Counted from the stretch's first letter, positions 34,850 to 46,315 are shown. The stretch is 64,000 bases of DNA from an uncultured Clostridia bacterium (GCA_934747805.1 CAKVHC010000002.1:62001-126000), one strand, 5' to 3'. Numbers and translations are program-made. Notes: generated from the letters alone by a model not told the origin.

Positions 34850-35494
34850 GTGGAGAAGAGTAAACTTTATACAGAAGAGCAAGTGCAAAAACTGATTAAC
34901 GAACGTTGTACCGCTTTGTCCAACAAGCTTGACGAACAGCGAGCCACCATTGACCGTCAATCTGCCACCATTTCGCAGATTAGCAGCGAAATCAATGAGT
35001 ATAAATCAAAAGATTCCACCATTTCAATGGCAATCATCAGCGCAGTGGAGAAGGCTCAGCAGATTGAATCCACTAGCAAGAAACTCTACCAAATGGAGAT
35101 TGAACGCATACGCCTTTTGTATTTGAAGATGGAAAACGTCTTGAAACAACTCTATGCCAAATATCCAGAGTTGAGAAAGAATAGCGAAGTCAACGACATT
35201 ATGGACAAGGTTGGTTTGGTGCTGAGCAACAACATCTCACCAGTTAGCAGCCAGCCACTTATGAAATACGCCATGAGTAGCACCACTGTCGAAGACCCGA
35301 TCAAAAAGTTGTTGAATAAAATCACTACAATATTTGATAAAAACAACGAACAAAAAGTCACCCTCAAGCGTAAAACAATCCCAGAGAGTAGCAGCGGTTT
35401 TGACCTAAAAGAAGCCCTCAACCCAACCGAACAACTCAGCGATATTATGAAGGCATTCAACATTCAGCCTGCCAAAAATAACGGACAAAAATAA
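34850..35494 (+). CDS. DivIVA-like coiled-coil protein
   Basis: A 214-residue protein with an N-terminal coiled coil (about 8-55), a central helical segment ISMAIISAVEKAQQIESTSKKLYQMEIERIRLL resembling the DivIVA alanine-rich helix, and a polar C-terminus. It lacks a clear GYxxxEVD-type membrane-binding start, so the family call is tentative. GTG start after AAGGAG. It ends the lgt operon with a terminator. Confidence 0.5.
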   Translation: MEKSKLYTEEQVQKLINERCTALSNKLDEQRATIDRQSATISQISSEINEYKSKDSTISMAIISAVEKAQQIESTSKKLYQMEIERIRLLYLKMENVLKQLYAKYPELRKNSEVNDIMDKVGLVLSNNISPVSSQPLMKYAMSSTTVEDPIKKLLNKITTIFDKNNEQKVTLKRKTIPESSSGFDLKEALNPTEQLSDIMKAFNIQPAKNNGQK

Positions 35495-35519
35495 CTTGGT
35501 TTTCTGCCAAGTTTTTTTA
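35491..35519 (+). terminator. Terminator after DivIVA-like gene
   Basis: AACTTGG/CCAAGTT with a 7-nt loop and T7. Confidence 0.75.
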
Positions 35520-35653
35520 TTGCTTTTGAGTGAAATTTTTGTAGAATTTTGACTAAATATTTTTCATTTTGTTTGTTGTTTGTTTGATAATTTTTTTCCT
35601 ATGTGTTAATCTATTATTAGTATAACTAATAAAACGAAAGAATTGGAGAATTT

Positions 35654-38600
35654 ATGGTTAGTTTGAGAAAAAGAAAACTGTCGAGAATTTCAATGTTTTT
35701 AGCCTTGAGTTTCTGCTTGGCTTTTGTTTCCGCCTTTTCACTTGTGCCTACCACTCAGGCATCTAGTTTCGATGTATGGGACGGCTCAACAGTGTCTAGC
35801 AGTCTGTCAGGCTCAGGTGCGGAAAGTGAGCCTTATTTGATTCAGTCAGCTTCAGATTTGGCGTATTTCAATGCCAATCCTCAATCTGATGCGTATTACA
35901 AACTAACCACTGACATTGATTGCAATGGAATGTCTTGGACGCCAGTCAATGTTGGGTATTTTGACGGCGGCAATCACACCGTCAAGGGTTTTGAGCCAGG
36001 AGATTATATAGAAGACTCATCAAACAGCGTATACACAGGATTTTTCACGAGTGTTAAATCTTTGTCAAATCTAAAGATAGTCTATAGCACTCCTGTCACA
36101 AGGGACATTGGCTCAGTTTATTCAAACTATCGCTTTGGTGGTGCGACAACCAATGCATATTCAGGGGCTCAGGCTGTTATAGATAACGTGCATGTCACCA
36201 TAGACAATTTAGACATAACCAGTTCGGTCGATGGAAATTTCCTTATAGGTGGCATAATTGCTGAAGCAACAGAACATGCGGCCAACGTCACCAATTGCTC
36301 AGTATATATGAACGCTAACATCACTCCAAGTGGCAGTATAAATTATATCGGCGGTATTGTTGGACTTTCAGGTGGTTCCGACGTGAGCGATTGCTATTCT
36401 AGAGGAAGCATCACTGTTAATAGCGGTTCACATGTTAGTGGCATTGTTAACAACAATACAACTTCCACAGTAAAACGCTGCTACACAACAATGAGCATCA
36501 ATGCCGACACCTCCTACACCAAGCAGGGCTCGGAGATATATGAAGAAAAACCCGATGACTGTCGAGGCCACAGTTTTTATAAATGTCTCGGACATTGTCA
36601 AGGACATGCAGAAGTAGTTGGCTCTTGTCATGGTGGCATGCATTATATATGCGATCAACCTGAACTAAATGAAGATGAAACTGTGGCAATGTGTAAAGAT
36701 GTCGTGGTTAAATTGTTTTGGCGTTGTGAAGGATGTTACTATAGAGAAGAAGCGAAGGAGGGGGCCAAAGAAGGTGATTTCAAAGATGATATAGAGCCGC
36801 ATAACTACGTAAATAATGACGGGACAGAATCTTCTGTTACATGCTCGTCCACAAGTGCAGAATGCTGTAAAATTGGGGTAATTTTACATGGCGCGGGCGG
36901 CAAAGGTACAATAACTGAATTAAAAGCCGATGGCTGTAATAATTGGGGAATTATTAGCGAAGTAAAAAATGTTCCATGTGAATGGAAAGACAAAGGAAAA
37001 GTATTCTGTGATGCAGATATTGCTAAGAACAATTATAAATTTGTTTGTCCGAACTGCGGCTCTAAAATAGCGTCAGTTTATGAAGAAGAAGATTGTATAG
37101 ATAAAACTTGCACTGGCTGGAAGACAGAAACAGTTACGAGATATCACAGCAAAAGTGAGATGAGCAGTTGTACAAATGCTAGCTATCATAGTCCAGGTTA
37201 CATTAAAGACGGCAACGATTATACGGCAGCTTTGATCGATGGTTGTGACAATCAAGAACTTGTAGATTATGGTGATTGTGGTAATCAACACTTGTATTTA
37301 GATCCAACAGGCCAGTACGAAATAGTTACTGTTAAGACTGGCTACGTGAATGCAATCTCTGATGTGAGTGAAAACAGAGTTTTCTTCTGTAGTGATAGCT
37401 CGTTGGTGGCAAGTAATACACTTAATGCGCCTGCCAAATATGGCCGCACATTGTCACAAATGAAAGTACGATCGACTTACGATAGTTGGCTTGACTTTGA
37501 TGACTATTGGATAATCGATTCCAGCGTAAACGACGGGCTGCCTGTTCAAAAATCGACGGTAAGTTTGGGCGTTAACACTGCACCAATACTGCTTGATTTA
37601 AACGATAATGAAATTACTGCAAAGGACTCAAAGAGTTGGAGCGAAGTGCGAACCACAGGCGACGGCTATTATCTGAGCCTAGACATTGGTGCACCTGAAA
37701 ACGAAACGGTTTCGTTAAACGTAACGTACGACGACGGAAAATATGAGTTTATCGGCTGGGCAAGAAAGAGTGACAATGGCTATTCTATCCTGTCTGACAG
37801 CACTCCATATTCGTTCGAAATGACCAAAGCTAACGAAGGTGGTTGGTATGCACTATTTAGAGAAGTTAAATATGACTTGACCACCAGCCTATGTGTTATC
37901 AAGGCTGACGGCACAGAAATAACTGATGATTCAGTCTTAAAAGAGTATGTTGACCTAAATGTCACTGTTAATGGCTCGACATATGCTGGGGCAGAGATTG
38001 GCGTACTAGACAAACTCAATTTTAGCTACCAGTACAAAAATCCAAACGTAGATTTCTTCACATTCGACCATTGGAGAGTTAACGGCACTAAGGTGACGGC
38101 GGATATTATCAGCACATTGCTGGACAATGGCGAAATAAGTGACGAAGACCATTATCTCTACACCGAGTTTTACGACAATATAATTGCTATCAGCAAGGAT
38201 TCTGGTGTGCTCGACATTGTGGCTGTGTTCAGACCTGTAGAGTATAATTTCGTCGTTCACAACATGGATTCAACCAAAGGAACACTTTCCATAAGCGGTG
38301 ATTACAGCGGCGAAAGTGAGATCACTAATGGTGGAACGTTGATAATCAAAAACGTTGACGTGTATTCCACAATTCCTGCCATTAGGGCGTATTCCGAAAC
38401 AGCTGCGATTTCAGGTTGGAGCTACACTGACGTAGACGGCAACGAAGTTCAGTTGTTTACTTTTGATCAAATATTCAAAGAAAAAATCTCATCACAAACA
38501 ACACTTGTTGAGCAGATTGTTGACGGCAAAATCGCAGTAGAAAGCCATACCCTCAATTACTATGTTTCGTTCACCAATTTGTACACAATCAAAGTCGTAA

Positions 38601-41600
38601 CCGAAGTGGATTTCGGCAGTTACACTGACTATGATCAAGATTGTTTGGCGTTTGTTTATAACTCAGACCACACGCAGCGTGAAACAGAAATGATTGTTTT
38701 TGACGGACAAGAAATCACTTTCAACTATTACGACATGTCAGGCAGAGGTTATGATTTCTTAGGGTTCTATGACAAGAGCGTGGACAACGGCTTTGCGACA
38801 TATTCAAAACTGCCAGCCACTGGTAAAATCACTGACGACACAACGGTTTACGGCGTGTATATGCGTAAGGTGGTCGATTTCAGCATCAAGGTGCTTGACC
38901 AAAGCTCAGACACGATTTGCGATTTCGCAGATTACAACAAAGAAATCTTAGACATTGGCGTTAATGCCTACAACAGTAGCTTTATAACTGGTTATGAAAT
39001 TGTCAACCAAGGTGCGAGCGATGAAAAATGGATTTTCACACTTAAGGATAACCAAATTCAGACCACAAGTTCATACCAAAGATACAATGACTACGTGAAC
39101 GTTGCTCTTTCGTTGCAAAACGAAATGAACAAAATATACAAGGTGTTGGGAATGAAGATTCTCAGCCCTGATGCAACTGTTGAGCAAGTGATTGCCGCAT
39201 CGTATACAGCGAGTGCCAGCGGTTCAAACACTGCCAATATGATTATGAATGTGAACAACCTTGAAGGTAAGTGCATTTACATGGTTTACACCAAACTGGA
39301 TATGTCGGTGCAACTCGCCGTTGAAACGATTGATCCAGGCAAAACGGCAGTCGACGAGCCTAGCGAAAGCTTAGTGATGCACAACACTGAATTGGTGGTG
39401 GGCAACCGTGTGCAAGACATTAAATACGGTGACACAATCTCATTCAAGAGCAAGGCAAAAACAGGCTTCAAATTCTATGGCTGGAAATTGCCAGACGGAA
39501 CAGTTATTCAGCATAGCAATATTTCAATCGACGTCAATGGCAGGGTTACAACACTAGCAGACGACGAAGAATACAATATTTTGACATTGTCTGCATTCGA
39601 TTCAACGCTCAAGGGCATCTACACAGCAATGTACTCAAAAATTGCTTACAAAATCGTCGTAGACAACCTTGCAGGCGACAGCATCTTTACTATTGCAGGC
39701 AGTTCGTCCAAGAATGTTATTGAGCAGTTCTATATTAACCAGATTGCATCAATCACGGCAAATATCGATCCTAGCAAAAACTATTTCGGATTAAGCTCAC
39801 AGCCTAACAATGTGGCAGAATACTTCAACTCAGTTCAACTTACAGAAACACTCATTGCTTTGGCTGATGAAAACAACACAATCAAACTGTACCAAGTGTA
39901 CGAAGATAATTACTTGCTGACAATCAGCATAACAGATCAGGTTCACGGCAAATTTACTTACAAAGTAAATGGCGAAACACGAAACTATTCAGGTGCGGTG
40001 TATGTGACAAAAAATAGTCAAATCGAGATCAATGTTTCAGTTGACGCACACTATCATTTCACAATAACTGGTGTGAGCGAACAGAACGTTAGCGAAACTG
40101 GTGCAGAATTCACAATGTCTGCAAACACTACAGTGAATATCGACGTGGCTATCGACACTCACAAACTCGAATTTGAGTTTGAAGACGGCTACGAAGATGG
40201 TGCAACGCTCACAGGCGCAGGCACGTACAATTATGGTCAAACTGTTAAAATTGGCGCTATTATTAACAAAGGATTTGATTTCGTAAAGTGGACGATTGAC
40301 AACGGCGCTGGATCTGAAATCAAGTTGGTCAGCGAATTTGATTACACCATAACTGCTGACACAAAATGCAAAATTATTTTGCTGCACCGCTACACCATTA
40401 CAACGCAGGTTAATGACCCACAGGGCGCAGAGATCACTGGCTCATTCGAACTCAACGAAAAGGACAGCGCACAAATCACGGTGACATTGCGTGCAGGATA
40501 TAGCCTACAAGGTTGGCAAATCGATGGACAAGACACTGACTTGACTGGCACAACTATCACTGTAATTGGTGAGAAAACATGCACATATACGGCAGTAATT
40601 TCTCAAGACAAATATTACATTAACGTAGACGCAATCGCCGCAGTTTATGGTGAATCTGGCTACACTATCAGTGCTCCACAAAACAATGAATATTACACCT
40701 ACAACGAGCAAGTGGAAATCAAACTCATTACTCCAAAATTCCTACTCAGACTCAACAAGTTGAGTGCAAACAACGTAGTGCTGGCAATAAACAGTGCGGT
40801 GACTAACGAAAGTCAGTTGACAGTCAGTTTAACTGCTGGCAACAAGGAATATTTTGCTGGGGACACAACTGTTATTCGCATTGATTACACTCGCATTTAT
40901 GCATTAAATATCATCAAATCTGAAACAGAAGCAGAAGATAGCGTGCTGAATGAAATGTATTATATCAGCAAGCAAACTACTGGTGACACGACTACATATC
41001 TCATATTGGACGGCACAGTAGTAAATATTGATACAAAAGACAATTCAAAATACATTTTCAGCAAATATGAAATCAATGTAGACGGCAATTTTGAGACGCT
41101 CACGACTGAACGTGAAACTCTGTTCACCGTCGCTGCCGACAGCGAAATCAGAGTAGTGTATCTCGGCAAAGCCTATGATATCGACTTTGTCTATCACGTT
41201 TTGGACGAAAATGGCGCAGAAATGACCGATTTCAATAAAAAATGGATTTCTAACCGCACTTATTCATTCAAAAATGCAGACGGCGAAGAAACACTCGAAT
41301 TCAGATATGGCAGTGAAATCACTATCACGCCAGCAATTTTACCATATGGTTTGGCGGTCGATCACTTCACATTTGACGGCAACGATTCAGCGTCTAGCAT
41401 CACAGTTTTGATGAACAAAGAAGGCAACATTACTGTTGACGTGTACTATATTCGTGTGGCAATCAGCGTGTCAGTTTACAATAGTGAAAATGGCACAATA
41501 ACGAAGATTGCAGATAGCGATATAGACAACGGCAACGCAATCTACACTGTAACAGGCGAAGGCCAGTATTATATCGGCGACAGTGTAGTAATTAAACTCG

Positions 41601-44600
41601 CCGCAGTTCAAGCATATAAGGACTATTTCCTAAACAAAGGCTGGTCAATAGGCGACAACAAACTTGATTTTGTCAACTATGCAGCCACATTTAACGGAAA
41701 CACTTACAGAGTAGAAAACAACAACCGCACAATTAAATTCACATTGGTGCCATTCACCAGCGAAACAAGTTTTGTGCTTGCTCCAGAATTAGATTTCACC
41801 GAATTCAACATTAATGTTGCAATTTATCTAAACCGTGCAGCCTACACTCCAGACGACGTTCCAATGGCCACTGCTTCGATATTCGTAAACGGTGTCGACA
41901 CAGAGTCAATGGCGGCAAAAGTTCATTTCAAAGACAGGGTTGAAATTAAGGTAACTTACAACCCAACCAATAGTAACGATTATGTAAATGTGTACAAGTT
42001 TGACGAAATGACTTGTGTTGGCTACAGCATAGAAAACAATGTGACCATTGGCGACGACCAAAGCGTGACATACACAATTCCAAGCTTTGTCAAATCTAAC
42101 AAGGGCAATTATCGTTTCAAATACGTAAGTAGCACATCGTCATTCTCGCTCACTGCAACGCCTGAAAAGGCTGTGCAAGACGCAGCTTTGTCCCAGAACA
42201 AAACTGAATATGCTCAAGGCGATTCCGTCATCATTAAGGTAGACCAAAACAAGATTAATGCAGGTTTCCGCTTCTTAGGCTGGTATTACAATGACGAGCT
42301 GAAGAGCAACAACCTAGAGTACAAGTTTGATTATAACGTAAGTTTCTACGGCAACACATTTGAAGCCAGATTTGAAGCATTGGATTATACGTTTGAATTC
42401 GTTCCAACTGTAAATGGCAGCGTAACTAACGCCAATGATATTGATTTGACAGGCACAAGAACATATAATGCACTTAATGGTTTCACTGATGCCACTGACC
42501 AAAATTCAAAACAAATAATTTTCACACCAGACTCAGCAAATGGTTATTGCATTGATAATGTTGTGTTCTACGCATCAAATGACCAAGAAAACACTCACTC
42601 AGTTTACGCCATGCTCAACATTGACGATAGCGGCGTAGCTGTATGGAATTTCGACTTTGCATACGTGAGCAATTTGATTTCTCAAGCAAACATTGCAGAC
42701 ACTACATTTGTAATAAAAGCCACATTTAAGCACATTGTTTTGAATGTGAACGTGCAAGTTTTCTGCGACGACATTGCCACTACGCAAGACGACCTGATTT
42801 CATATTCAATCGGGGGTTATGATGAAACGAATATTAAGAATTTTGAAATTGAGTATGGCGAAAGTTTCGTTTTAACAATCACATCACTCAAAGACGGATA
42901 CAAACTTATCAGTTCAAACGCTATCTTGTTTGACGGAGTAAGTCAAAATATTGAGTCATCTAGCACTACTATTCAAGTTAAACAAAACGGCGTTTTGGAA
43001 ATCTATATCGAGCGTGTGGAATACACAATCAACCTAAGTTATTTCAAAAAATTCGGCGAAGTAAAAATTGTTGGTAAAGCAAAAGTAGGCGAAACTATTG
43101 CTTTTGTAAAGACATCTGTCAACACAGGCTATGACTTTACAGGGTTCTACAGAGGGTCAAGCATTGATGAAAACAAACTTTTGTCCACTGAAGACCGTTA
43201 TGAATTCACATTTGAAATTGAATACGACGCCGACGGCAACATTATAACGTCGTACAATTATTACGCAGGTTTTGTACCAAAATCTATTACGTTTATAGTT
43301 AAGTCGTACGACAACAAGGGCAATCTTTTGGAAGATATTGCACCAATCACCTACAAGGTTGGCGGCACAGAATATCCACTTAACAACGCTACATTCAAAT
43401 ATGGACAAGAACTAGAACTCGTCGTTAGAAATTTTGAAGGCTATACATTTGAGAGCTTTGCCGATGACAGCGTTATCAAGGGCACAAGAGTTTCTATCAA
43501 CGATGAAATGTTAAGGTTTGATGGGGATAAGATAGTTAAATTGATTTACTCAGCCAACAAACACACTATCACCATATACCACAACATGTTGGGCGCAACC
43601 GACAAAAATGGTGAATCACTAAATATCAGCCCAGCATACATGCGTTATTCAACTGGCAACGAGTCAAGAAGCTTTGGCAATATTAAGCGTGAAGTGGTGG
43701 TGACTTACAACTCAAAGATTGGCCTGACAATCAGTGCCATTTCGAGCGATTGGACATTTGTAGGTTTGTACGAAATAATCACTGTGGATGATCAACAAGT
43801 AACAAACACATTGATCGAAGGCTCGAACGCAACAGGATATTCTCCAAGCTATATTGTAAAAGATTACGATGCAGAGATTATCGCATATTTCACTCCAAAG
43901 ATTGAGTTCAAAGATTTCGATGACGTGAACGAGAGAACATATTCATTCGTATACACTTCAAACCCAGTCGGAATTCCAGAAACAAAAGTTAGCATGTTGG
44001 CAGACAACCCATTGAGAGAGCTAATGAGCATAACATACAACGGCTCAGTCAATGCACCAACAAACGCTGGACAATACACTCTTGCAATTAAGTTTGATTC
44101 TACTCGAATTCCGGGATTGAAGAACTATCCAAGTCCAACCGCCACATTAAGAATTACGCCAATAGAACTGAAATTCGCTTATGACGGCAAGATTAGTAAA
44201 GTATATGACGGCACATCTTCAATTCTTGTTTACTCAGGGCTTAAGATAGCTGACGGAATATTGCGTGAAAACGACGTAGATTGGTTGACCATTTCTACAT
44301 CAGACGCCAATTTCAGTGCAAACTTTGTTCTTGCAGATAAAGGTGTGTATTACAACCGTATCGATGTCGCTGACAATTATAGTGTTCGATTTGAGAATCT
44401 GAAACTGGTCAGCAAAGTTGGCGATTATTCGTCGAAAGTAAACAACTATGTCTTCCCTGACAATTCAAACACAATCATTTTCAACAATATTGGCAGCATC
44501 ACCAAGCGTGAAATTGACATGCAAAACGTTCTTGTTGTGAACAAAATTTACGACGGAACTACTGACATCAAGTTTAGAGAAGGCTATTCGTTAAATAATG

Positions 44601-45373
44601 CAGTCTTGAATATTAACCAAATAGTTAAGATTGGAGATTTAATCGATGACGTAGGACTAGACTATGAAAATATTTCCCTTAGTTACTCTACCAAAGAAGT
44701 TGGCGGCAATGTTGGTGTGATCTTTAAGTTGATTAATAATAGCACTGGTCTTATAGGTGCAAAAGCAACTAACTACACACTCAGATTTCCAACTTTGACA
44801 GGCTATACAATTCATCCAAATCAAGTATCAATTACAGGTGATTATGGGACAATTACAATAGTTGATATAGACAATAATTTGTATCTGCCATTGGATTTGC
44901 AAATCAAAGTAACGCCTATTCGAGAAACAAGCGAAAGCTACGCTTCAATCTATGGAATAATTGAACCAGAACTTTCAAACAACAAGAACTTTGGCATAGG
45001 ATATAATATTGCACTATATTCAAATGGTTTTGAGTATAAGATTATTAATAGCGCAGTTAAGGTAATCATTACGCCACCTCAAGATATGAGCAATAGTCGA
45101 ATTGACAATATTTTGAAAGTCATTACTACTCAAGACAACACGTCAGTAGAGCATATGACTATAACCGCAGATTTGCAAACTGTTTCATTCCGCACTAGTG
45201 AACTCGGAACGTTTGTCCTAGTGGCAACACGTAATCCAGTACCTTTGTGGTTAATAATTGTAATAAGCGTTATCGTCGCACTGGCAATACTATTCTTGTG
45301 CTTGTACTTATTCGTAATCGTACCTAGAAAACGTGAAAAAGCGTACGCAAACTTTAGCAAACTTGAACCATAA
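35654..45373 (+). CDS. Giant surface protein: GLUG-type, Cys-rich insert, InlB-like repeats, MBG/YDG domains
   Basis: A 3239-residue protein. Signal peptide about 1-37 (basic start, hydrophobic core, TTQA cleavage). A beta-rich GLUG-like region (about 40-290 and 580-640) is split by a Cys- and His-rich block (about 292-560, some 21 Cys). A long array of divergent InlB B/Flg_new-type repeats follows, each with a G-[YF]-x-F-x-G-W core (FKFYGW, FDFVKW, FRFLGW, YDFTGF). Two MBG/YDG-like domains (VYDGTSS about 2855, YDGTTD about 2970) precede a C-terminal transmembrane helix (about 3198-3222) and basic tail. Probably an adhesin or matrix protein. GGAG site, no sortase motif seen. Confidence 0.85.
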   Translation: MVSLRKRKLSRISMFLALSFCLAFVSAFSLVPTTQASSFDVWDGSTVSSSLSGSGAESEPYLIQSASDLAYFNANPQSDAYYKLTTDIDCNGMSWTPVNVGYFDGGNHTVKGFEPGDYIEDSSNSVYTGFFTSVKSLSNLKIVYSTPVTRDIGSVYSNYRFGGATTNAYSGAQAVIDNVHVTIDNLDITSSVDGNFLIGGIIAEATEHAANVTNCSVYMNANITPSGSINYIGGIVGLSGGSDVSDCYSRGSITVNSGSHVSGIVNNNTTSTVKRCYTTMSINADTSYTKQGSEIYEEKPDDCRGHSFYKCLGHCQGHAEVVGSCHGGMHYICDQPELNEDETVAMCKDVVVKLFWRCEGCYYREEAKEGAKEGDFKDDIEPHNYVNNDGTESSVTCSSTSAECCKIGVILHGAGGKGTITELKADGCNNWGIISEVKNVPCEWKDKGKVFCDADIAKNNYKFVCPNCGSKIASVYEEEDCIDKTCTGWKTETVTRYHSKSEMSSCTNASYHSPGYIKDGNDYTAALIDGCDNQELVDYGDCGNQHLYLDPTGQYEIVTVKTGYVNAISDVSENRVFFCSDSSLVASNTLNAPAKYGRTLSQMKVRSTYDSWLDFDDYWIIDSSVNDGLPVQKSTVSLGVNTAPILLDLNDNEITAKDSKSWSEVRTTGDGYYLSLDIGAPENETVSLNVTYDDGKYEFIGWARKSDNGYSILSDSTPYSFEMTKANEGGWYALFREVKYDLTTSLCVIKADGTEITDDSVLKEYVDLNVTVNGSTYAGAEIGVLDKLNFSYQYKNPNVDFFTFDHWRVNGTKVTADIISTLLDNGEISDEDHYLYTEFYDNIIAISKDSGVLDIVAVFRPVEYNFVVHNMDSTKGTLSISGDYSGESEITNGGTLIIKNVDVYSTIPAIRAYSETAAISGWSYTDVDGNEVQLFTFDQIFKEKISSQTTLVEQIVDGKIAVESHTLNYYVSFTNLYTIKVVTEVDFGSYTDYDQDCLAFVYNSDHTQRETEMIVFDGQEITFNYYDMSGRGYDFLGFYDKSVDNGFATYSKLPATGKITDDTTVYGVYMRKVVDFSIKVLDQSSDTICDFADYNKEILDIGVNAYNSSFITGYEIVNQGASDEKWIFTLKDNQIQTTSSYQRYNDYVNVALSLQNEMNKIYKVLGMKILSPDATVEQVIAASYTASASGSNTANMIMNVNNLEGKCIYMVYTKLDMSVQLAVETIDPGKTAVDEPSESLVMHNTELVVGNRVQDIKYGDTISFKSKAKTGFKFYGWKLPDGTVIQHSNISIDVNGRVTTLADDEEYNILTLSAFDSTLKGIYTAMYSKIAYKIVVDNLAGDSIFTIAGSSSKNVIEQFYINQIASITANIDPSKNYFGLSSQPNNVAEYFNSVQLTETLIALADENNTIKLYQVYEDNYLLTISITDQVHGKFTYKVNGETRNYSGAVYVTKNSQIEINVSVDAHYHFTITGVSEQNVSETGAEFTMSANTTVNIDVAIDTHKLEFEFEDGYEDGATLTGAGTYNYGQTVKIGAIINKGFDFVKWTIDNGAGSEIKLVSEFDYTITADTKCKIILLHRYTITTQVNDPQGAEITGSFELNEKDSAQITVTLRAGYSLQGWQIDGQDTDLTGTTITVIGEKTCTYTAVISQDKYYINVDAIAAVYGESGYTISAPQNNEYYTYNEQVEIKLITPKFLLRLNKLSANNVVLAINSAVTNESQLTVSLTAGNKEYFAGDTTVIRIDYTRIYALNIIKSETEAEDSVLNEMYYISKQTTGDTTTYLILDGTVVNIDTKDNSKYIFSKYEINVDGNFETLTTERETLFTVAADSEIRVVYLGKAYDIDFVYHVLDENGAEMTDFNKKWISNRTYSFKNADGEETLEFRYGSEITITPAILPYGLAVDHFTFDGNDSASSITVLMNKEGNITVDVYYIRVAISVSVYNSENGTITKIADSDIDNGNAIYTVTGEGQYYIGDSVVIKLAAVQAYKDYFLNKGWSIGDNKLDFVNYAATFNGNTYRVENNNRTIKFTLVPFTSETSFVLAPELDFTEFNINVAIYLNRAAYTPDDVPMATASIFVNGVDTESMAAKVHFKDRVEIKVTYNPTNSNDYVNVYKFDEMTCVGYSIENNVTIGDDQSVTYTIPSFVKSNKGNYRFKYVSSTSSFSLTATPEKAVQDAALSQNKTEYAQGDSVIIKVDQNKINAGFRFLGWYYNDELKSNNLEYKFDYNVSFYGNTFEARFEALDYTFEFVPTVNGSVTNANDIDLTGTRTYNALNGFTDATDQNSKQIIFTPDSANGYCIDNVVFYASNDQENTHSVYAMLNIDDSGVAVWNFDFAYVSNLISQANIADTTFVIKATFKHIVLNVNVQVFCDDIATTQDDLISYSIGGYDETNIKNFEIEYGESFVLTITSLKDGYKLISSNAILFDGVSQNIESSSTTIQVKQNGVLEIYIERVEYTINLSYFKKFGEVKIVGKAKVGETIAFVKTSVNTGYDFTGFYRGSSIDENKLLSTEDRYEFTFEIEYDADGNIITSYNYYAGFVPKSITFIVKSYDNKGNLLEDIAPITYKVGGTEYPLNNATFKYGQELELVVRNFEGYTFESFADDSVIKGTRVSINDEMLRFDGDKIVKLIYSANKHTITIYHNMLGATDKNGESLNISPAYMRYSTGNESRSFGNIKREVVVTYNSKIGLTISAISSDWTFVGLYEIITVDDQQVTNTLIEGSNATGYSPSYIVKDYDAEIIAYFTPKIEFKDFDDVNERTYSFVYTSNPVGIPETKVSMLADNPLRELMSITYNGSVNAPTNAGQYTLAIKFDSTRIPGLKNYPSPTATLRITPIELKFAYDGKISKVYDGTSSILVYSGLKIADGILRENDVDWLTISTSDANFSANFVLADKGVYYNRIDVADNYSVRFENLKLVSKVGDYSSKVNNYVFPDNSNTIIFNNIGSITKREIDMQNVLVVNKIYDGTTDIKFREGYSLNNAVLNINQIVKIGDLIDDVGLDYENISLSYSTKEVGGNVGVIFKLINNSTGLIGAKATNYTLRFPTLTGYTIHPNQVSITGDYGTITIVDIDNNLYLPLDLQIKVTPIRETSESYASIYGIIEPELSNNKNFGIGYNIALYSNGFEYKIINSAVKVIITPPQDMSNSRIDNILKVITTQDNTSVEHMTITADLQTVSFRTSELGTFVLVATRNPVPLWLIIVISVIVALAILFLCLYLFVIVPRKREKAYANFSKLEP

Positions 45374-45397
45374 TACATACACAATACAGGAGTTTTT

Positions 45398-46315
45398 ATG
45401 ACAGATTATGATATAGTAGTTGTAGGAGGGGGCCCTGCAGGGCTTTCCTCCGCAATCTACGCCTTGCGTGCTGGCAAGCGTGTTGCACTTATTGAAAAAG
45501 GTTTTTTGGGCGGTCAGGTGGCTTTCACTGCCAATATCAAAAACTATGTTGGTTTTGAAAAGATTTCAGGTATGGAACTTGCGGATAAAATGGCAAACCA
45601 CGCACGTGAATATGGGCTGGTTAACATCACGGGTGAAGTGCTTGGCATTGAGAAGCATCGTAATTATTTCACAATTACACACACCAATGGCTCAGTTAGT
45701 TGCAAACGCATTATCTTGTGTATGGGAGTAACAGCCAAATATTTGAATGTTGTTGGAGAACGTGAATTCACAGGCAAAGGCGTCAGTTATTGTGCTACAT
45801 GCGACGGCAATCTTTTCAAGAATTTGGACGTGGCAGTCGTGGGCGGTGGCGACACTGCATTTGAGGACATTTTATATCTCTCGTCGTTGTGCCACAAGGT
45901 TTATGGCATTCACCGAAGCAAACAATATCGTGCAAATGACAAATTGCAAAAGGAAGTCAATAGACTAGTTAAAGAAGGCAAGGTTGAACTAATCACCGAT
46001 AGCGTGGTCAAGGAAATTAAGGGAGATAAACACCTCACCGAACTTGAAATCTTCAACACATTAAATCAGCAAGCATCCACACTTAAGGTTCGTGGGCTTT
46101 TCGTCGCAATAGGTGCTGAGCCACGCACAGACTTCACTCGTGGGCTGGTCGCCACAGACGAGCATGGATATATTAAAGTCAACGCTCGCAAGCAAACCAG
46201 TGTCAAAGGCATTTATGCCGCTGGCGATATCACCAATACAAACCTGCGACAAATCGTCACTGCATGCGCAGATGGTGCGATAGCTGGCAGCGAATCTGCA
46301 AAATCAATACATTAA
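45398..46315 (+). CDS. trxB: Thioredoxin reductase
   Basis: A 305-residue FAD flavoprotein that reduces thioredoxin with NAD(P)H. The FAD motif is VVGGGPAGLSSAIYA (about 7-21), the redox motif CATCDG (about 132), the second nucleotide motif VVGGGDTAFEDILYL, and the C-terminal GIYAAGDI. In the second dinucleotide motif the usual SAxEEA appears as TAFEDI, a mild variation. AGGAG site. A terminator follows at once. Confidence 0.94.
   Translation: MTDYDIVVVGGGPAGLSSAIYALRAGKRVALIEKGFLGGQVAFTANIKNYVGFEKISGMELADKMANHAREYGLVNITGEVLGIEKHRNYFTITHTNGSVSCKRIILCMGVTAKYLNVVGEREFTGKGVSYCATCDGNLFKNLDVAVVGGGDTAFEDILYLSSLCHKVYGIHRSKQYRANDKLQKEVNRLVKEGKVELITDSVVKEIKGDKHLTELEIFNTLNQQASTLKVRGLFVAIGAEPRTDFTRGLVATDEHGYIKVNARKQTSVKGIYAAGDITNTNLRQIVTACADGAIAGSESAKSIH

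Noticed and set aside
36530..37330. Multihaem cytochrome domain
   Set aside because: The Cys and His are arranged as CxGH and CxxC; no CxxCH motif is present.
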